Notes under the pieces: generated by a model
Seen by the model: the letters and a program-made list of their open reading frames with translations, nothing else
The model's database searches: none
What the model was told of the DNA's origin: nothing
Position numbers and translations under genes: made by a program
Shown: positions 38,302 through 47,996 of the stretch, one piece after another
Numbering within the stretch: the first letter of the stretch is position 1
How the letters are laid out: each line of letters opens with the position of its first letter
Source: Halomonas lysinitropha
GTDB taxonomy: Bacteria > Pseudomonadota > Gammaproteobacteria > Pseudomonadales > Halomonadaceae
Reading direction: 5' to 3'
NCBI RefSeq assembly: GCF_902500215.1
Contig: NZ_CABVOU010000046.1
Location: 250,136 to 314,135, forward strand
Length of the DNA stretch: 64,000 bases

Positions 38302-38895
38302 TTAGCCGCGCCGCTTCTGCTGACGCTCGCGATTGGCCGATCTCGCCCGCTCGCTCTTGCGCAGCATCACCCAGGTGGCCCCCAGACCACCGTCTGCCTG
38401 GCCCGCCGAGACGAAGGCCTGGACCTCGTCGAACGCCCCGAGCCACTTCGCCAGGTAGGATCGCAACACATTGGCTGGACTATCGATCTCGCGCCCACGT
38501 CCATGGACGATCAGCACCGAGCGCAAGTCATGAGCGTAGGCCTCGCGGATGAAGGGAGGCAGCAGGCGGCGGCACTCCTCCAGTGGTCGACGCAGCAGGT
38601 GCAGGCTGGCCTGCACCGGATAGCCGCCGTGGCGGAGGCGATCCACCACCGCCTGCTGGATGCCGTTGCGGTGGAAGGTCAGGGGGTCGAAGGGCGGTAC
38701 CAGGTCGACGAAGTCGTCGGAGAGAAAGTCGCGATGCGACGTCTCGGCCGAGGCACTTGCGCGCCTGGCCAGTTGGGCTTCGCTGGGCTCATCGCGTGTC
38801 CGCCCGGGGTCGGCCCGGTTGGTGGCGCGGTTCAAGGGGCGCACATCCTCCATCAGCGCCCGGAAATCCATGTCGTTTCGATTCGCCTGGCTCAT
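38302..38895 (-). CDS. Smr-domain protein
   Basis: A 197-aa protein with a C-terminal Smr (small MutS-related) domain (about 95-190) carrying VLIVHGRGREID, the HGxG motif of the nuclease fold. The N-terminal part is charged and probably disordered. The usual LDLHG motif at the start of the domain is replaced by LHLLRR, so nuclease activity is uncertain. Stand-alone Smr proteins of this type (SmrA/YdaL-like) bind or cut nucleic acids. GGGAGGTG precedes ATG 38895. Confidence 0.85.
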   Translation of the reverse strand: MSQANRNDMDFRALMEDVRPLNRATNRADPGRTRDEPSEAQLARRASASAETSHRDFLSDDFVDLVPPFDPLTFHRNGIQQAVVDRLRHGGYPVQASLHLLRRPLEECRRLLPPFIREAYAHDLRSVLIVHGRGREIDSPANVLRSYLAKWLGAFDEVQAFVSAGQADGGLGATWVMLRKSERARSANRERQQKRRG

Positions 38896-39011
38896 GGGGG
38901 CACCTCCCGGACGTGATTAGGAAAACACATCCTAGCAGAGCCGCCCCGGCGGCTTAAGCCGCCGGGGCGATCATGGCAAGATGCCCCGTCTTCCCACGAA
39001 AAGGATGCCTT

Positions 39012-39428
39012 ATGCGAACCCTCAAGTGGCTGGGCGCCCTGACCTTCGGTCTCCTGCTCGTTCTGGCCGGCTGGCTGTGGCTGTCCATGCTGAGTCCCTG
39101 GACCTATGATCGCCCCGACCATCTGGACCCGGTCCAGGAAGGCCCCCACCGGGTCTTCGTGTACGGCACTCTCACCCATGCGCCAGTTCGCTGGCTAGTC
39201 TATGGCCGCGCCGGCGACCCCGAGCCCGCCGTGCTGGAGGACGTCGAGCGCACGGGCCTCGATTTGTCGCCGGCACCCGGGGCACGGGTCGAAGGGCTGT
39301 TGCTGCGCGTGAAGGCCGAAGAACTCGAGCGCCTGGATCGCTACGAGAGGCTAGGCATTCGCTATGAACGCGTTCGCATGACGCTGTCGGATGGACGACG
39401 CGTGTGGGTATACCAACGACTTGATTAA
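39012..39428 (+). CDS. Membrane-anchored gamma-glutamylcyclotransferase-like (AIG2/BtrG) protein
   Basis: A 138-aa protein with an N-terminal membrane anchor (about residues 5-28, LGALTFGLLLVLAGWLWL) and a GGCT-like domain. It has the substrate-binding signature FVYGTL (residues 56-61 region) and a conserved LDRYE that supplies the catalytic-type Glu. Relatives cleave gamma-glutamyl or related amide bonds; the substrate here is unknown. The anchor should place the domain at the membrane, probably periplasmic. ATG 39012 follows AAAGGATG. Confidence 0.8.
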   Translation: MRTLKWLGALTFGLLLVLAGWLWLSMLSPWTYDRPDHLDPVQEGPHRVFVYGTLTHAPVRWLVYGRAGDPEPAVLEDVERTGLDLSPAPGARVEGLLLRVKAEELERLDRYERLGIRYERVRMTLSDGRRVWVYQRLD

Positions 39429-39529
39429 GTAAGGCAATCTTAGCGAAAGTGTTGATCAGTTCCGTTGATGAACTCACATGGCTGCCAAGCCACGCTCATT
39501 TAACGATGTATTCGAATAACGGGGATGCC

Positions 39530-39991
39530 ATGGAATCCGAGATCTCGCTGTTCGATATGTTTTCTCGCCTGGGCGTGGCTGCGGGCCTGGCGCTGGTGCT
39601 GGGCCTGGAGCGCGAGTTACGCGGCAAGTCCGCAGGGTTGCGCTCGCACATGCTAGTGGCCTTGGGGGCCGCGGCCTTCCTGATCGTGGGCCTGGAGATC
39701 CTGTTCGCCACCGCCGAGGGTGATCCCTCCGCGCGCATCGACCCCACTCGCATTGTCGAAGGGGTGATCGGGGGCATCGGCTTCCTGGGTGCCGGCAGCA
39801 TCATCCGCAGCGGTGCCAGTGTCCACGGCATCACCACGGGGGCCTCGATCTGGCTGGCTGGTGCAATCGGCGTCGCGGCCGGGGTCGACAATTTTGCTCT
39901 GGCTTCCATGGTGACCATCATGGCGCTGGTGATCATGTCGGTACTGGGAGCCATCGAGCGCACTTTCCCCAATCACCGAGGCAGAGACTGA
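39530..39991 (+). CDS. MgtC/SapB family membrane protein
   Basis: A 153-aa inner-membrane protein with four predicted helices and the family segments LGLERELRGKSAGLRSHMLVALGAAAF and GGIGFLGAGSIIRSG, followed by GITTGASIWLAGAIGVAAG. MgtC relatives influence Mg limitation response and ATP synthase in pathogens; this short form lacks the C-terminal regulatory domain. ATG 39530 is preferred because GGGG lies upstream; ATG 39506 is an alternative. Stand-alone. Confidence 0.88.
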   Translation: MESEISLFDMFSRLGVAAGLALVLGLERELRGKSAGLRSHMLVALGAAAFLIVGLEILFATAEGDPSARIDPTRIVEGVIGGIGFLGAGSIIRSGASVHGITTGASIWLAGAIGVAAGVDNFALASMVTIMALVIMSVLGAIERTFPNHRGRD

Positions 39992-40122
39992 CCCGCTCGG
40001 TTGTGGCGGGATTCGGCCGCGGCCTACAATGCCTCTCTTTGCTCAAGTCAGAAGGACGCGTGCGGGCTCCCTCTTTCTTCTTCACGCTCGCGCCAGGCTG
40101 ATCCCGATCACGACAGGTATGA

Positions 40123-41195
<1,073 letters not shown>

Positions 41196-41283
41196 CGGCG
41201 GGCAAAGGAACTGCTAGGCTGAGCATAACCGGGGTCAACGGACCACCGGCCATGACCCTACTGGACACGAAACGGAGATCGTG

Positions 41284-41751
41284 ATGGACCTGAAACGCCC
41301 TACCCTCATCGCTGCCACCCTCTCGACCTGCGGTCTTCTCGCCTCGACCAGCCAGGCCGATGTCGACAAGGCCATCGAGTATCGCCAGGACGCCTTGGGC
41401 GTCATGGCCTGGCAGATCGGCCCGCTGGGTGATATGGCTCAGGGCAAGATCGATTACGACGCCGAGGAATTCAGACGCCGTGCCGAGAACCTCGCCGCCG
41501 TGGCCCATCTGCCGTGGGAGGGTTTCATCGAGGGGTCCCTGCAGGGTGACGGCCATGGCGTCGACACCGATGCCCTGGCCGAGATCGCCGATGACCGGGA
41601 GGACTTCGAGTCGCGGCAGCAGACCCTGGTCGAGGAAACCGCCGCTCTGGCCGAGCTCGCCCAGGAAGATGACTTCGCCGCCATGCGCCGCCAGGTGGCA
41701 ACCGTTGGCGAGACCTGCAAGGGCTGTCACGACAACTATCGTGCCGAGTGA
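41284..41751 (+). CDS. Periplasmic cytochrome c (c'/c-556 family)
   Basis: A 155-aa exported haem protein. A signal peptide spans about residues 1-25 (ending near TSQA). A four-helix bundle follows, with a single C-terminal haem motif CKGCH (about 146-150) and terminal DNYRAE, as in class II cytochromes c. ATG 41284 is preferred to GTG 41281 because of GGAG spacing. A b561-type membrane cytochrome gene converges on it, so the two may form a small quinol-to-cytochrome pathway. Such proteins can also bind NO. Confidence 0.9.
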   Translation: MDLKRPTLIAATLSTCGLLASTSQADVDKAIEYRQDALGVMAWQIGPLGDMAQGKIDYDAEEFRRRAENLAAVAHLPWEGFIEGSLQGDGHGVDTDALAEIADDREDFESRQQTLVEETAALAELAQEDDFAAMRRQVATVGETCKGCHDNYRAE

Positions 41752-41773
41752 TCCGGCGCTTGGGCGTTATGCA

Positions 41774-41799
41774 GAGGCGACACGCCAAGGAGTCGCCTC
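41774..41799. terminator. Hairpin between the cytochrome c and b561 genes
   Basis: GAGGCGAC (41774-41781) pairs with GTCGCCTC (41792-41799) around a 10-nt loop, between the convergent stops at 41751 and 41823. No long U-tract is visible. Confidence 0.5.
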
Positions 41800-41822
41800 G
41801 GTGATTCGTCCACTTGCCGGTA

Positions 41823-42509
41823 TCAAAGCTGCCATAGCCAGCCCACGATCGCTATAGCAATCGCAACCAGCGCCGCTGCCAGCCAGGCACTGCCATGGGC
41901 GGGAGTGGCGCCTTCGCCTGCCTGGTCTTCGGGACGCGCGGGTAGTCGCTTGCGGCCCGTCACCATGGCCCCCACCAGGCGCTCCCCCTTGAGCCGATGC
42001 ACCACCAGTGCCACCAGGTGAAGGACGACCAGCACGATCAGCAGCTGGGCATTCCAGTGGTGCAGAGTGCGCAGGGTATCGCTGACATCGGTCGGGACCC
42101 GGTCATGCAGCGGTGCCTGGAAAAAGATATCGTCACTGAGGAAGAGTCCGCTGAGCGCCTGAAAACTCAGTGACAGCAGCATGGCCAGCACCGCGAGGCC
42201 ACCGAGAGGATTGTGGCCAGCATAGGGCGGCAGTGGACCACGCCGCAGGGCTCGCAGGTAGGTCAGTATGGCGTCTGGACCATGGAGAAAATGCCATAGC
42301 CGCGCATGATGGCTACCCGCCAGAGCCCAGCCCCAGCGAAAGAGCAGCAGGCCCAGCACGATCAGCCCGGCCCGGGCATGAATCTCTACGGGAAACGCGA
42401 AGGGCGCGCCGCCGGTCTTCATGGTATAGAAGGAAAGACCCACGGTACTGACCAGGGCCCAGTGAAACAGGCGAATCGGCAAGTCCCAGACTTTCACTTG
42501 GTGCATCAT
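41823..42509 (-). CDS. Cytochrome b561-type di-haem membrane protein
   Basis: A 228-aa inner-membrane cytochrome b of the b561/Ni-hydrogenase b-type family. It has about five helices and the haem-ligand histidines expected in LPIRLFHWALV, HARAGLIVLGLLLFRW and HHWNAQLLIVLVVLHLVALVVH. An extra C-terminal helix ends the chain (AALVAIAIAIVGWLW). It probably oxidises quinol and donates to a periplasmic cytochrome such as the convergent c-type neighbour. The start is the first of two adjacent ATGs after GGAG. Confidence 0.88.
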   Translation of the reverse strand: MMHQVKVWDLPIRLFHWALVSTVGLSFYTMKTGGAPFAFPVEIHARAGLIVLGLLLFRWGWALAGSHHARLWHFLHGPDAILTYLRALRRGPLPPYAGHNPLGGLAVLAMLLSLSFQALSGLFLSDDIFFQAPLHDRVPTDVSDTLRTLHHWNAQLLIVLVVLHLVALVVHRLKGERLVGAMVTGRKRLPARPEDQAGEGATPAHGSAWLAAALVAIAIAIVGWLWQL

Positions 42510-42691
42510 GCAAGCTCCTTGCGCCTCTGAAATATACTCCTTGCTGTCAAGAGAGACTGGCGCCCACTGGATGACGATGCAACGGTGCGGGATCATAAGC
42601 TTAGCGGAAAATATCCGCCGTCCGGCCGTGCGGGGGTATTGAGCTCGCCCCGGCAAGCGGCGAACATGGCATAAAGTTTGAGGAGATGGTC

Positions 42692-43333
42692 ATGACACGC
42701 AAGATTGCCGACATCCGGCGCGACTACGAAGGCGGCCAGCTCGAAGAGTCTTCTACCCCCGACTCACCCATGACGATGTTCGACGAGTGGCTGACCCTGG
42801 CGCTGGACACCGAAGGTGACGACGGAAATGCCATGACCCTGGCCACTGCCGACAGCCAGGGACGGCCCCACGCTCGTATCGTGCTTCTCAAGGGGGTCGA
42901 TGATCAGGGGTTGACCTTCTACACCAATTACCACAGTCACAAGGGCAGTGAGCTGACCAATGTGCCCCATGCGGCCCTGGTCTTCTGGTGGCCGTCGCTC
43001 TCCCGTCAGGTGCGTGTCGAAGGACGTGTGGAGCAGGTCCCTCCGAAAGAGTCGGATGACTACTTTGCCACCCGCCCGCGCGGTAGCCAGCTGGGTGCCT
43101 GGGTGGCCACCCAGAGTGTGGTGATTCCGGGTCGCACCTGGCTCGAAGAGCGCGAACAGCGCTTCGAGCGAGCCTATGAGGGGCAGACCATTCCCCGTCC
43201 CATCCATTGGGGTGGGTATCGGGTGATTCCCGACATGATCGAGTTCTGGCAGGGCCAACCAAGCCGTCTCCACGATCGCATCCGCTATGAGCGACGCGAC
43301 GGCAACTGGCACCGATTCCGCCTGGCGCCCTGA
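42692..43333 (+). CDS. pdxH: Pyridoxine/pyridoxamine 5'-phosphate oxidase PdxH
   Basis: FMN enzyme that makes pyridoxal 5'-phosphate. The 213-aa product carries the family segments RIVLLKGVDDQGLTFYTNYHS, FWWPSLSRQVRVEGRV and the C-terminal WEFWQG/RLHDR-like region (MIEFWQGQPSRLHDRIRYE). ATG 42692 is preferred because AGGAG ends 6 nt upstream, whereas ATG 42686 directly abuts it. Stand-alone gene, divergent from b561. Confidence 0.95.
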   Translation: MTRKIADIRRDYEGGQLEESSTPDSPMTMFDEWLTLALDTEGDDGNAMTLATADSQGRPHARIVLLKGVDDQGLTFYTNYHSHKGSELTNVPHAALVFWWPSLSRQVRVEGRVEQVPPKESDDYFATRPRGSQLGAWVATQSVVIPGRTWLEEREQRFERAYEGQTIPRPIHWGGYRVIPDMIEFWQGQPSRLHDRIRYERRDGNWHRFRLAP

Positions 43334-43358
43334 TCGCAAGTATCGTTTGACTACCATG

Positions 43359-43388
43359 AACGGCCCCCACCGGTCGGTACGGGCCGTT
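43359..43388. terminator. Hairpin between pdxH and the patZ-like gene
   Basis: AACGGCCC (43359-43366) pairs with GGGCCGTT (43381-43388); the loop contains the palindrome ACCGGT. It lies between convergent stops at 43333 and 43409. Confidence 0.65.
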
Positions 43389-43408
43389 GTCCCTGCCGGC
43401 GGGCCGTC

Positions 43409-46156
43409 TCAGTCGGGCAGACTCTCCAGACGGTGTCTCTGCCATTCGCTCTCCGGCTCGTTGAGCCGCAATACCGCATCCACCACCTGCTCTTCCATGT
43501 TGTAGCGCTGCTTGAAGCCCAGATGCTTCATGAGCGCACGCATCGGGTGGTTGTCGATCATGATCTTGCCGATCATCTCCAGGGTGCCCACGCTCTTGCA
43601 GTAGCTGATCATCTTCTTCATCAGCAGGCTACCGATACCCAGCCCCTGAAGATCATCACGAATGATCACCGAGAATTCGGTACGGATATTGTCCGGATCG
43701 TTCCATACGCGGACCACCCCGAGCATTTCCTTGCTGCCGTCATCCTGAAGGTGCTCGGCGATGAAGGCCATCTGACGATCGTAGTTGATGTGCGACAGAG
43801 CCGACAGATCCCGCTTGGTGAGGTCAGCCTTGTTGTGGAAGTAGCGAAAGCGGATGCTCTCCTCGGAAAGCTGCTCGTGGAAACGCGTGATCAGCGGTGC
43901 ATCCTCGGCGCGGATCGGGCGAACCTCAACCTGCCAGCCGTTCTTGAGCGTCACCCACTCCCGAAGTTCCTCGGGATAGGGCATGATCGCAAAACGTGCG
44001 GAGGGGCCGAGGTCCATGGCGAAATCCACCGCCACCACGCCATCACGGTTCAGCAAGAGCGGATTGAGCTCCAGACCCCTCAACTGCGTGAGGTCGCTGG
44101 CCATCTGTGACAACTTCACCAGCAGCTCGCAGAGCCGCTCCAGGTCGCGTTCGGAATGGCTGGAGTGTTCGCGAATCAGTCGGGCGGCGTGAGTGCGGCC
44201 CACCACGTCCGCGGCCAGGCTCATGTTGAGCGGTGGCAGTGCCACCTGACGGTCGGCCAGGATATTGACCTTGTAGCCGCCGATACCGAACACGATCACC
44301 GGCCCGAAGATCGGATCACGGGTGATGCCGGCGCACAGCTGCATGGAGTGCTTGCCGCGCTGCATGCTCTGCAGACAGTACTCGCGGACCGTGAAGTCCG
44401 GAAACTTCTCCTTCATCTTGTTACCCAGACGATCCACGGCCTGGGCGACCTGCGCCGGATTCGCCAGGTCCTGAATCAGTCCGGCGGAAATCTTGTGCGG
44501 ATGCTGGCGATATCGGAAAGGGTGACAGTTTCCCTCGTGGATGACCTTGAGCGCCATGGAGCCGTCGAAGGCGGCGGCCGCCTCGGCGGCTTCCTCGGCG
44601 GTCTGCGGGTAGCGGCTGGGTGCTACCGGGAGCCCGTAGGCCTCCAGAACCTGCGCCGTCTCGGAGTGCGACAGGCACTCGCGCCCGGCCTCCTGGGCCT
44701 CCTCGATCAGCGACCGGCAGCGTCGGCGGATCTCCGGGGTGGTCGCAAAGGGCAGGCTCGGCGGAATTTCCTGGAGCAGCGCCTGTACCCGCTGATAGTC
44801 GACCATGTGCATGAAGGCCTTCACCGCCTTCTCCGGGGATATGTAGGTGGGGATGCCGGCCAGATTGCACTCGTGGCGAGCCGACACGGCCTCCTCCAGT
44901 CCCATCCAGCTGGTCAGCAGGTTGCGCCGAAAACGCTTGCGTGCCGCAATGATTGCCTGAGCTGTGGTCTTCGATGGGGCCAGGCGGGTAGGAGCATGGA
45001 CGACCAGCACCGCGTCCACGCTCTTGTCGGCCGCCACGATTTCCAGCGCCTCCACGAGTCTCTCCGGGGTGGCATTGCCGCCCAGGTCAACGGGGTTCTC
45101 GCCGGGCTTGCTCATGTCGAAGTCGTCGCGGCGCAAGGCATCTCGCGTCTCTTCGCTGAAATGTGCCAGTCTGCCCCCGGCGTTGATCAGCTTGTCGATA
45201 GCCAGCATCGCCGGCCCCAGGCCATTCGACACCACGGCCAGGCGGTCGCCTTTCAGGGGCTTCATCCGCGACAGCGTCTCCAGAGCATCGAAAAGCTCGT
45301 CGGAGTCGTCGACCCTCACTACCCCGGCTCGCGCGAAGGCGGCATCGAAGATCTGGTCACGATTGGCGATACCGGGTGTCGGCGGCAAGCCGGAAATGTC
45401 GGACTCCGCGGTGCGTCCACTCTTGATGGCCAGCACCAGGCGGTTGCGCGAGGCATCACGCAGCGCGGTCATGAAGTGCTGGGCATCCATGATGCGCTCC
45501 AGATGGAGCAGGATCGCCTGGGCCGGAGAAAACTGATTGATGTAGTCCATCAGGTCAGGGAGCAGGACGTCGACGCTGTCCCCCACCGTGAGCAGGTGGG
45601 AGAAGCCGATGCCACGGCCGGCAGCCCAGTCGATCATGGCATTGCCGAGCATTCCCGACTGGCCGAGATAGGCCACGCGACCGGACTTCACCGGCTTGCT
45701 GGCATAAGACGCATTGAGCTTGCGTCCCGGGACGATCAGCCCCATGCATTCGGGCCCTAGAACGCGAATCCCCGACGACCGGGCGGCGCCGAGCATGCGG
45801 CTACGCAGCGACTCCTTGTTGTCATGCTCATCGTCGAGATGCGCACCACCCGACAACACCAGTGCTGCCTTGACACCGAAACGCCCCAGTCTTTCGATCA
45901 GGTCAGGAACCGTCTCCACCGGTGAGCAGATCACCGCCAGGTCCGGCACCTCGGGCAGCTGCGAGACCCGGGAGACACAGGGTGCCCCGAAGACCGCGTC
46001 ATAGTCCTTGGGATTAACCGCAAAGACACTCCCGGCGAAGCCGCCTTCCTGGAGGTTGCGAATCACCAGTCCGCCCATGGAATAGGGTTTTTCGGATGCT
46101 CCGATCACCGCGATGGTGCCGGGCTCAAAAAAATGGCGCAGGAAGCGGGTGCTCAC
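43409..46156 (-). CDS. patZ: PatZ-type protein lysine acetyltransferase (acyl-CoA synthetase-like + GNAT)
   Basis: A 915-aa protein with the layout of E. coli PatZ (YfiQ) and Salmonella Pat. It has an NDP-forming acyl-CoA-synthetase-like CoA-binding and ligase region (about 8-460; TIAVIGASEKPYSMGG, GPECMGL, SQSGMLGNAM), an ATP-grasp region (about 485-715), and a C-terminal GNAT domain (about 743-900) with QGLGIGSLLMKKM as acetyl-CoA motif A. Pat enzymes acetylate lysines on proteins such as acetyl-CoA synthetase. A histone-deacetylase-family gene is divergent from it, 110 bp away. Confidence 0.92.
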   Translation of the reverse strand: MSTRFLRHFFEPGTIAVIGASEKPYSMGGLVIRNLQEGGFAGSVFAVNPKDYDAVFGAPCVSRVSQLPEVPDLAVICSPVETVPDLIERLGRFGVKAALVLSGGAHLDDEHDNKESLRSRMLGAARSSGIRVLGPECMGLIVPGRKLNASYASKPVKSGRVAYLGQSGMLGNAMIDWAAGRGIGFSHLLTVGDSVDVLLPDLMDYINQFSPAQAILLHLERIMDAQHFMTALRDASRNRLVLAIKSGRTAESDISGLPPTPGIANRDQIFDAAFARAGVVRVDDSDELFDALETLSRMKPLKGDRLAVVSNGLGPAMLAIDKLINAGGRLAHFSEETRDALRRDDFDMSKPGENPVDLGGNATPERLVEALEIVAADKSVDAVLVVHAPTRLAPSKTTAQAIIAARKRFRRNLLTSWMGLEEAVSARHECNLAGIPTYISPEKAVKAFMHMVDYQRVQALLQEIPPSLPFATTPEIRRRCRSLIEEAQEAGRECLSHSETAQVLEAYGLPVAPSRYPQTAEEAAEAAAAFDGSMALKVIHEGNCHPFRYRQHPHKISAGLIQDLANPAQVAQAVDRLGNKMKEKFPDFTVREYCLQSMQRGKHSMQLCAGITRDPIFGPVIVFGIGGYKVNILADRQVALPPLNMSLAADVVGRTHAARLIREHSSHSERDLERLCELLVKLSQMASDLTQLRGLELNPLLLNRDGVVAVDFAMDLGPSARFAIMPYPEELREWVTLKNGWQVEVRPIRAEDAPLITRFHEQLSEESIRFRYFHNKADLTKRDLSALSHINYDRQMAFIAEHLQDDGSKEMLGVVRVWNDPDNIRTEFSVIIRDDLQGLGIGSLLMKKMISYCKSVGTLEMIGKIMIDNHPMRALMKHLGFKQRYNMEEQVVDAVLRLNEPESEWQRHRLESLPD

Positions 46157-46266
46157 GCGAGATCCTCCCTGAAGAGACGTTGCCCTTCATTGTCTAAGAC
46201 TTATTGACACTGTCCTGCAAGCGGGCATCACGATTAAGGTGAGCTCAGTCATTTCGGAGCCAGTGC

Positions 46267-47202
46267 ATGATTACCGCCTACATTACCCACCCCAACTGCC
46301 ACTTGCATCACATGGGCCCCGAACATCCTGAAAGTCCATTGCGGCTGGATGCCATCCGGGCAAGGCTGATGCTTTCTGGCGTGCTGCAGCAGACCATGCA
46401 ATCGGATGCCGTGGAGGCGACCGAGGAGCAGCTGGCACGGGTCCATCCGCTTCGCCATCTGCGGGCGCTGGACAAGTGTGTACCGGAACACGGCATTGTC
46501 ACGCTCGACAGTGACACCATGATGAACCCGGACAGCTTGAAGGCGGCAAGAGTGGCAGCGGGCGCCGTAGTGCGAGGCGTCGACCAGGTGTTCCGGCAAC
46601 AGGCCGACAACGTCTTCTGCGCGGTGCGCCCTCCAGGGCATCATGCCGAAGCCACCGACGCCATGGGGTTCTGTTTCTACAACAACGTGGCGGTGGGGGC
46701 GGCCCATGCCAAGGCCAAGTACGGGGCTCGCAAGGTCGCCATCCTCGACTTCGACGTGCACCAGTGCAACGGGACCATCGATATCTTCAAGGATGACCCC
46801 GAGGTGCTGGTCTGCACGAGTTTCCAGTATCCCTTCTATCCCTGGCGATACCTGCGCAGCGAGTGGAACAATGTGGTCAACACGCCCTTGCACGCCGGCA
46901 CCGACAGTGCCGCCTTCCGCAAGGCGATCGAGGACGACTGGCTGCCTGCCCTGCATGCCTTCAAGCCGGAGATCGTGCTGGTCTCGGCGGGCTTCGATGC
47001 CCATCGCGAAGACCCCATGGCGGAACTCAGCCTGGAAGACGAGGACTTCCACTGGGTCACCCATATGGCACTGGAAATCGCCGCACTCTATGCCGACGGT
47101 CGGCTCGTATCGGTGCTGGAAGGCGGCTATGACCTCGATTCCCTGGGGCGTAGCGCCGAAGCACATCTCAAGGCCCTGCTCGGGCTGCCCTTCGGCGAGT
47201 GA
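46267..47202 (+). CDS. Histone deacetylase / AcuC superfamily protein
   Basis: A 311-aa class II-type deacetylase fold. Zinc ligands Asp163 and His165 (DFDVH) and Asp244 (SAGFDAH) are kept, as are the active-site His pair in RPPGHHAEA (about 125-126) and the transition-state Tyr in EGGYDL (about 288). Oddly, the usual VHHGNGT reads VHQCNGT (Gln166, Cys167). Substrates in bacteria include acetyl-lysine and acetylpolyamines. Its divergent placement with a Pat-type acetyltransferase suggests reversible protein acetylation (inference). Confidence 0.9.
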   Translation: MITAYITHPNCHLHHMGPEHPESPLRLDAIRARLMLSGVLQQTMQSDAVEATEEQLARVHPLRHLRALDKCVPEHGIVTLDSDTMMNPDSLKAARVAAGAVVRGVDQVFRQQADNVFCAVRPPGHHAEATDAMGFCFYNNVAVGAAHAKAKYGARKVAILDFDVHQCNGTIDIFKDDPEVLVCTSFQYPFYPWRYLRSEWNNVVNTPLHAGTDSAAFRKAIEDDWLPALHAFKPEIVLVSAGFDAHREDPMAELSLEDEDFHWVTHMALEIAALYADGRLVSVLEGGYDLDSLGRSAEAHLKALLGLPFGE

Positions 47203-47210
47203 CCCGCTGT

Positions 47211-47230
47211 GTTTCCCGGCACCGGGAAAC
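47211..47230 (+). terminator. Compact hairpin after the deacetylase gene
   Basis: GTTTCCCGG (47211-47219) and CCGGGAAAC (47222-47230) form a 9-bp stem with only CA between them; the true loop would open one or two pairs. It lies 8 bp after the stop. Only a short pyrimidine run follows. Confidence 0.55.
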
Positions 47231-47257
47231 ATGCTGTTACTTCCCCCTTGGCGTGAT

Positions 47258-47290
47258 AGCGACGTCGCCCCATGACATGGCGACGTCGCT
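47258..47290. promoter_or_regulatory. 33-bp palindrome upstream of the XRE-cupin regulator
   Basis: AGCGACGTCGCC (47258-47269) and GGCGACGTCGCT (47279-47290) form a perfect 12-bp inverted repeat with a 9-bp centre. It ends 67 bp before the regulator start. GCCCCA (47267-47272) could alternatively pair with TGGGGC (47295-47300). It is a strong candidate operator for autoregulation by the XRE protein. Confidence 0.6.
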
Positions 47291-47357
47291 GACGTGGGGC
47301 CACGATCGGCGATTGTGGTAGGCTTGGAGAAACCTCGTTTCCGATAGTGAACAGCGC

Positions 47358-47993
47358 ATGACCGCCACCACCGATCAGGACGCCGCCCTGCGCATCGCCG
47401 CCGGTCGCAAGCCCTTCGTCGAACCCCTGCGCCTAGGCGAGCGCCTCAAGGAGATTCGTCTGGCTCAGCACTGGACGCTGGAGGACGTCAGCCAGCGCAC
47501 CGGTCTGGCGCGCTCCACCCTCTCCAAGATCGAGAACAATCAGATCTCCCCGACCTTCACGGTGGTGCAGAAGCTGATCAATGGCCTGGGTATCGATCTG
47601 CCGCAGTTGCTCTCGCCCCCCAGGGTCCAGCCACCCAGCATGGGGCGTCGCGACCTCACTCGCCGAGGCGAGGGCCAGCGCCACCCCACCCCGACCTATG
47701 AGCATGAGTTGCTCAGCTGCGAGCTCGCCCAGAAGCGCATGATCCCCTTCAAGACCATCGTCAGGGCACGTGCCTTTGACGAGTTCGGCGAATGGGTGCG
47801 TCACGACGGCGAGGAGTTCCTGATGGTGCTCGACGGCGAGATACGACTCTACACCCAGTATTACGAACCCCTGGCCCTGGTCAGCGGCGACAGCATCTAT
47901 TTCGACAGCGCCATGGGCCATGCCCTGGTCTCTGTCAGCGAGACCGATGCCGTGGTGCTGTCGGTCTGTACGCGGGGCGATAGCAGCGCCTGA
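47358..47993 (+). CDS. XRE-family regulator with C-terminal cupin domain
   Basis: A 211-aa regulator. The N-terminal XRE helix-turn-helix (about 25-82) contains LEDVSQRTGLARSTLSKIENNQISPTF. The C-terminal cupin sensor domain (about 115-208) contains EWVRHDGEEFLMVLDGEIRLY and GDSIYFDSAMGHAL. Relatives sense small metabolites such as polyamines, sugars or amino-acid derivatives. It lies between the deacetylase and fdhD, and a large palindrome precedes it. Which neighbour it controls is unknown; the formate dehydrogenase cluster and the deacetylase are both possible. Confidence 0.9.
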   Translation: MTATTDQDAALRIAAGRKPFVEPLRLGERLKEIRLAQHWTLEDVSQRTGLARSTLSKIENNQISPTFTVVQKLINGLGIDLPQLLSPPRVQPPSMGRRDLTRRGEGQRHPTPTYEHELLSCELAQKRMIPFKTIVRARAFDEFGEWVRHDGEEFLMVLDGEIRLYTQYYEPLALVSGDSIYFDSAMGHALVSVSETDAVVLSVCTRGDSSA

Positions 47994-47996
47994 GGC

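Noticed and set aside
43433..45760. Long plus-strand open frames opposite the patZ-like gene
   Set aside because: They lie entirely within a well-supported 915-aa acetyltransferase and show no domains.
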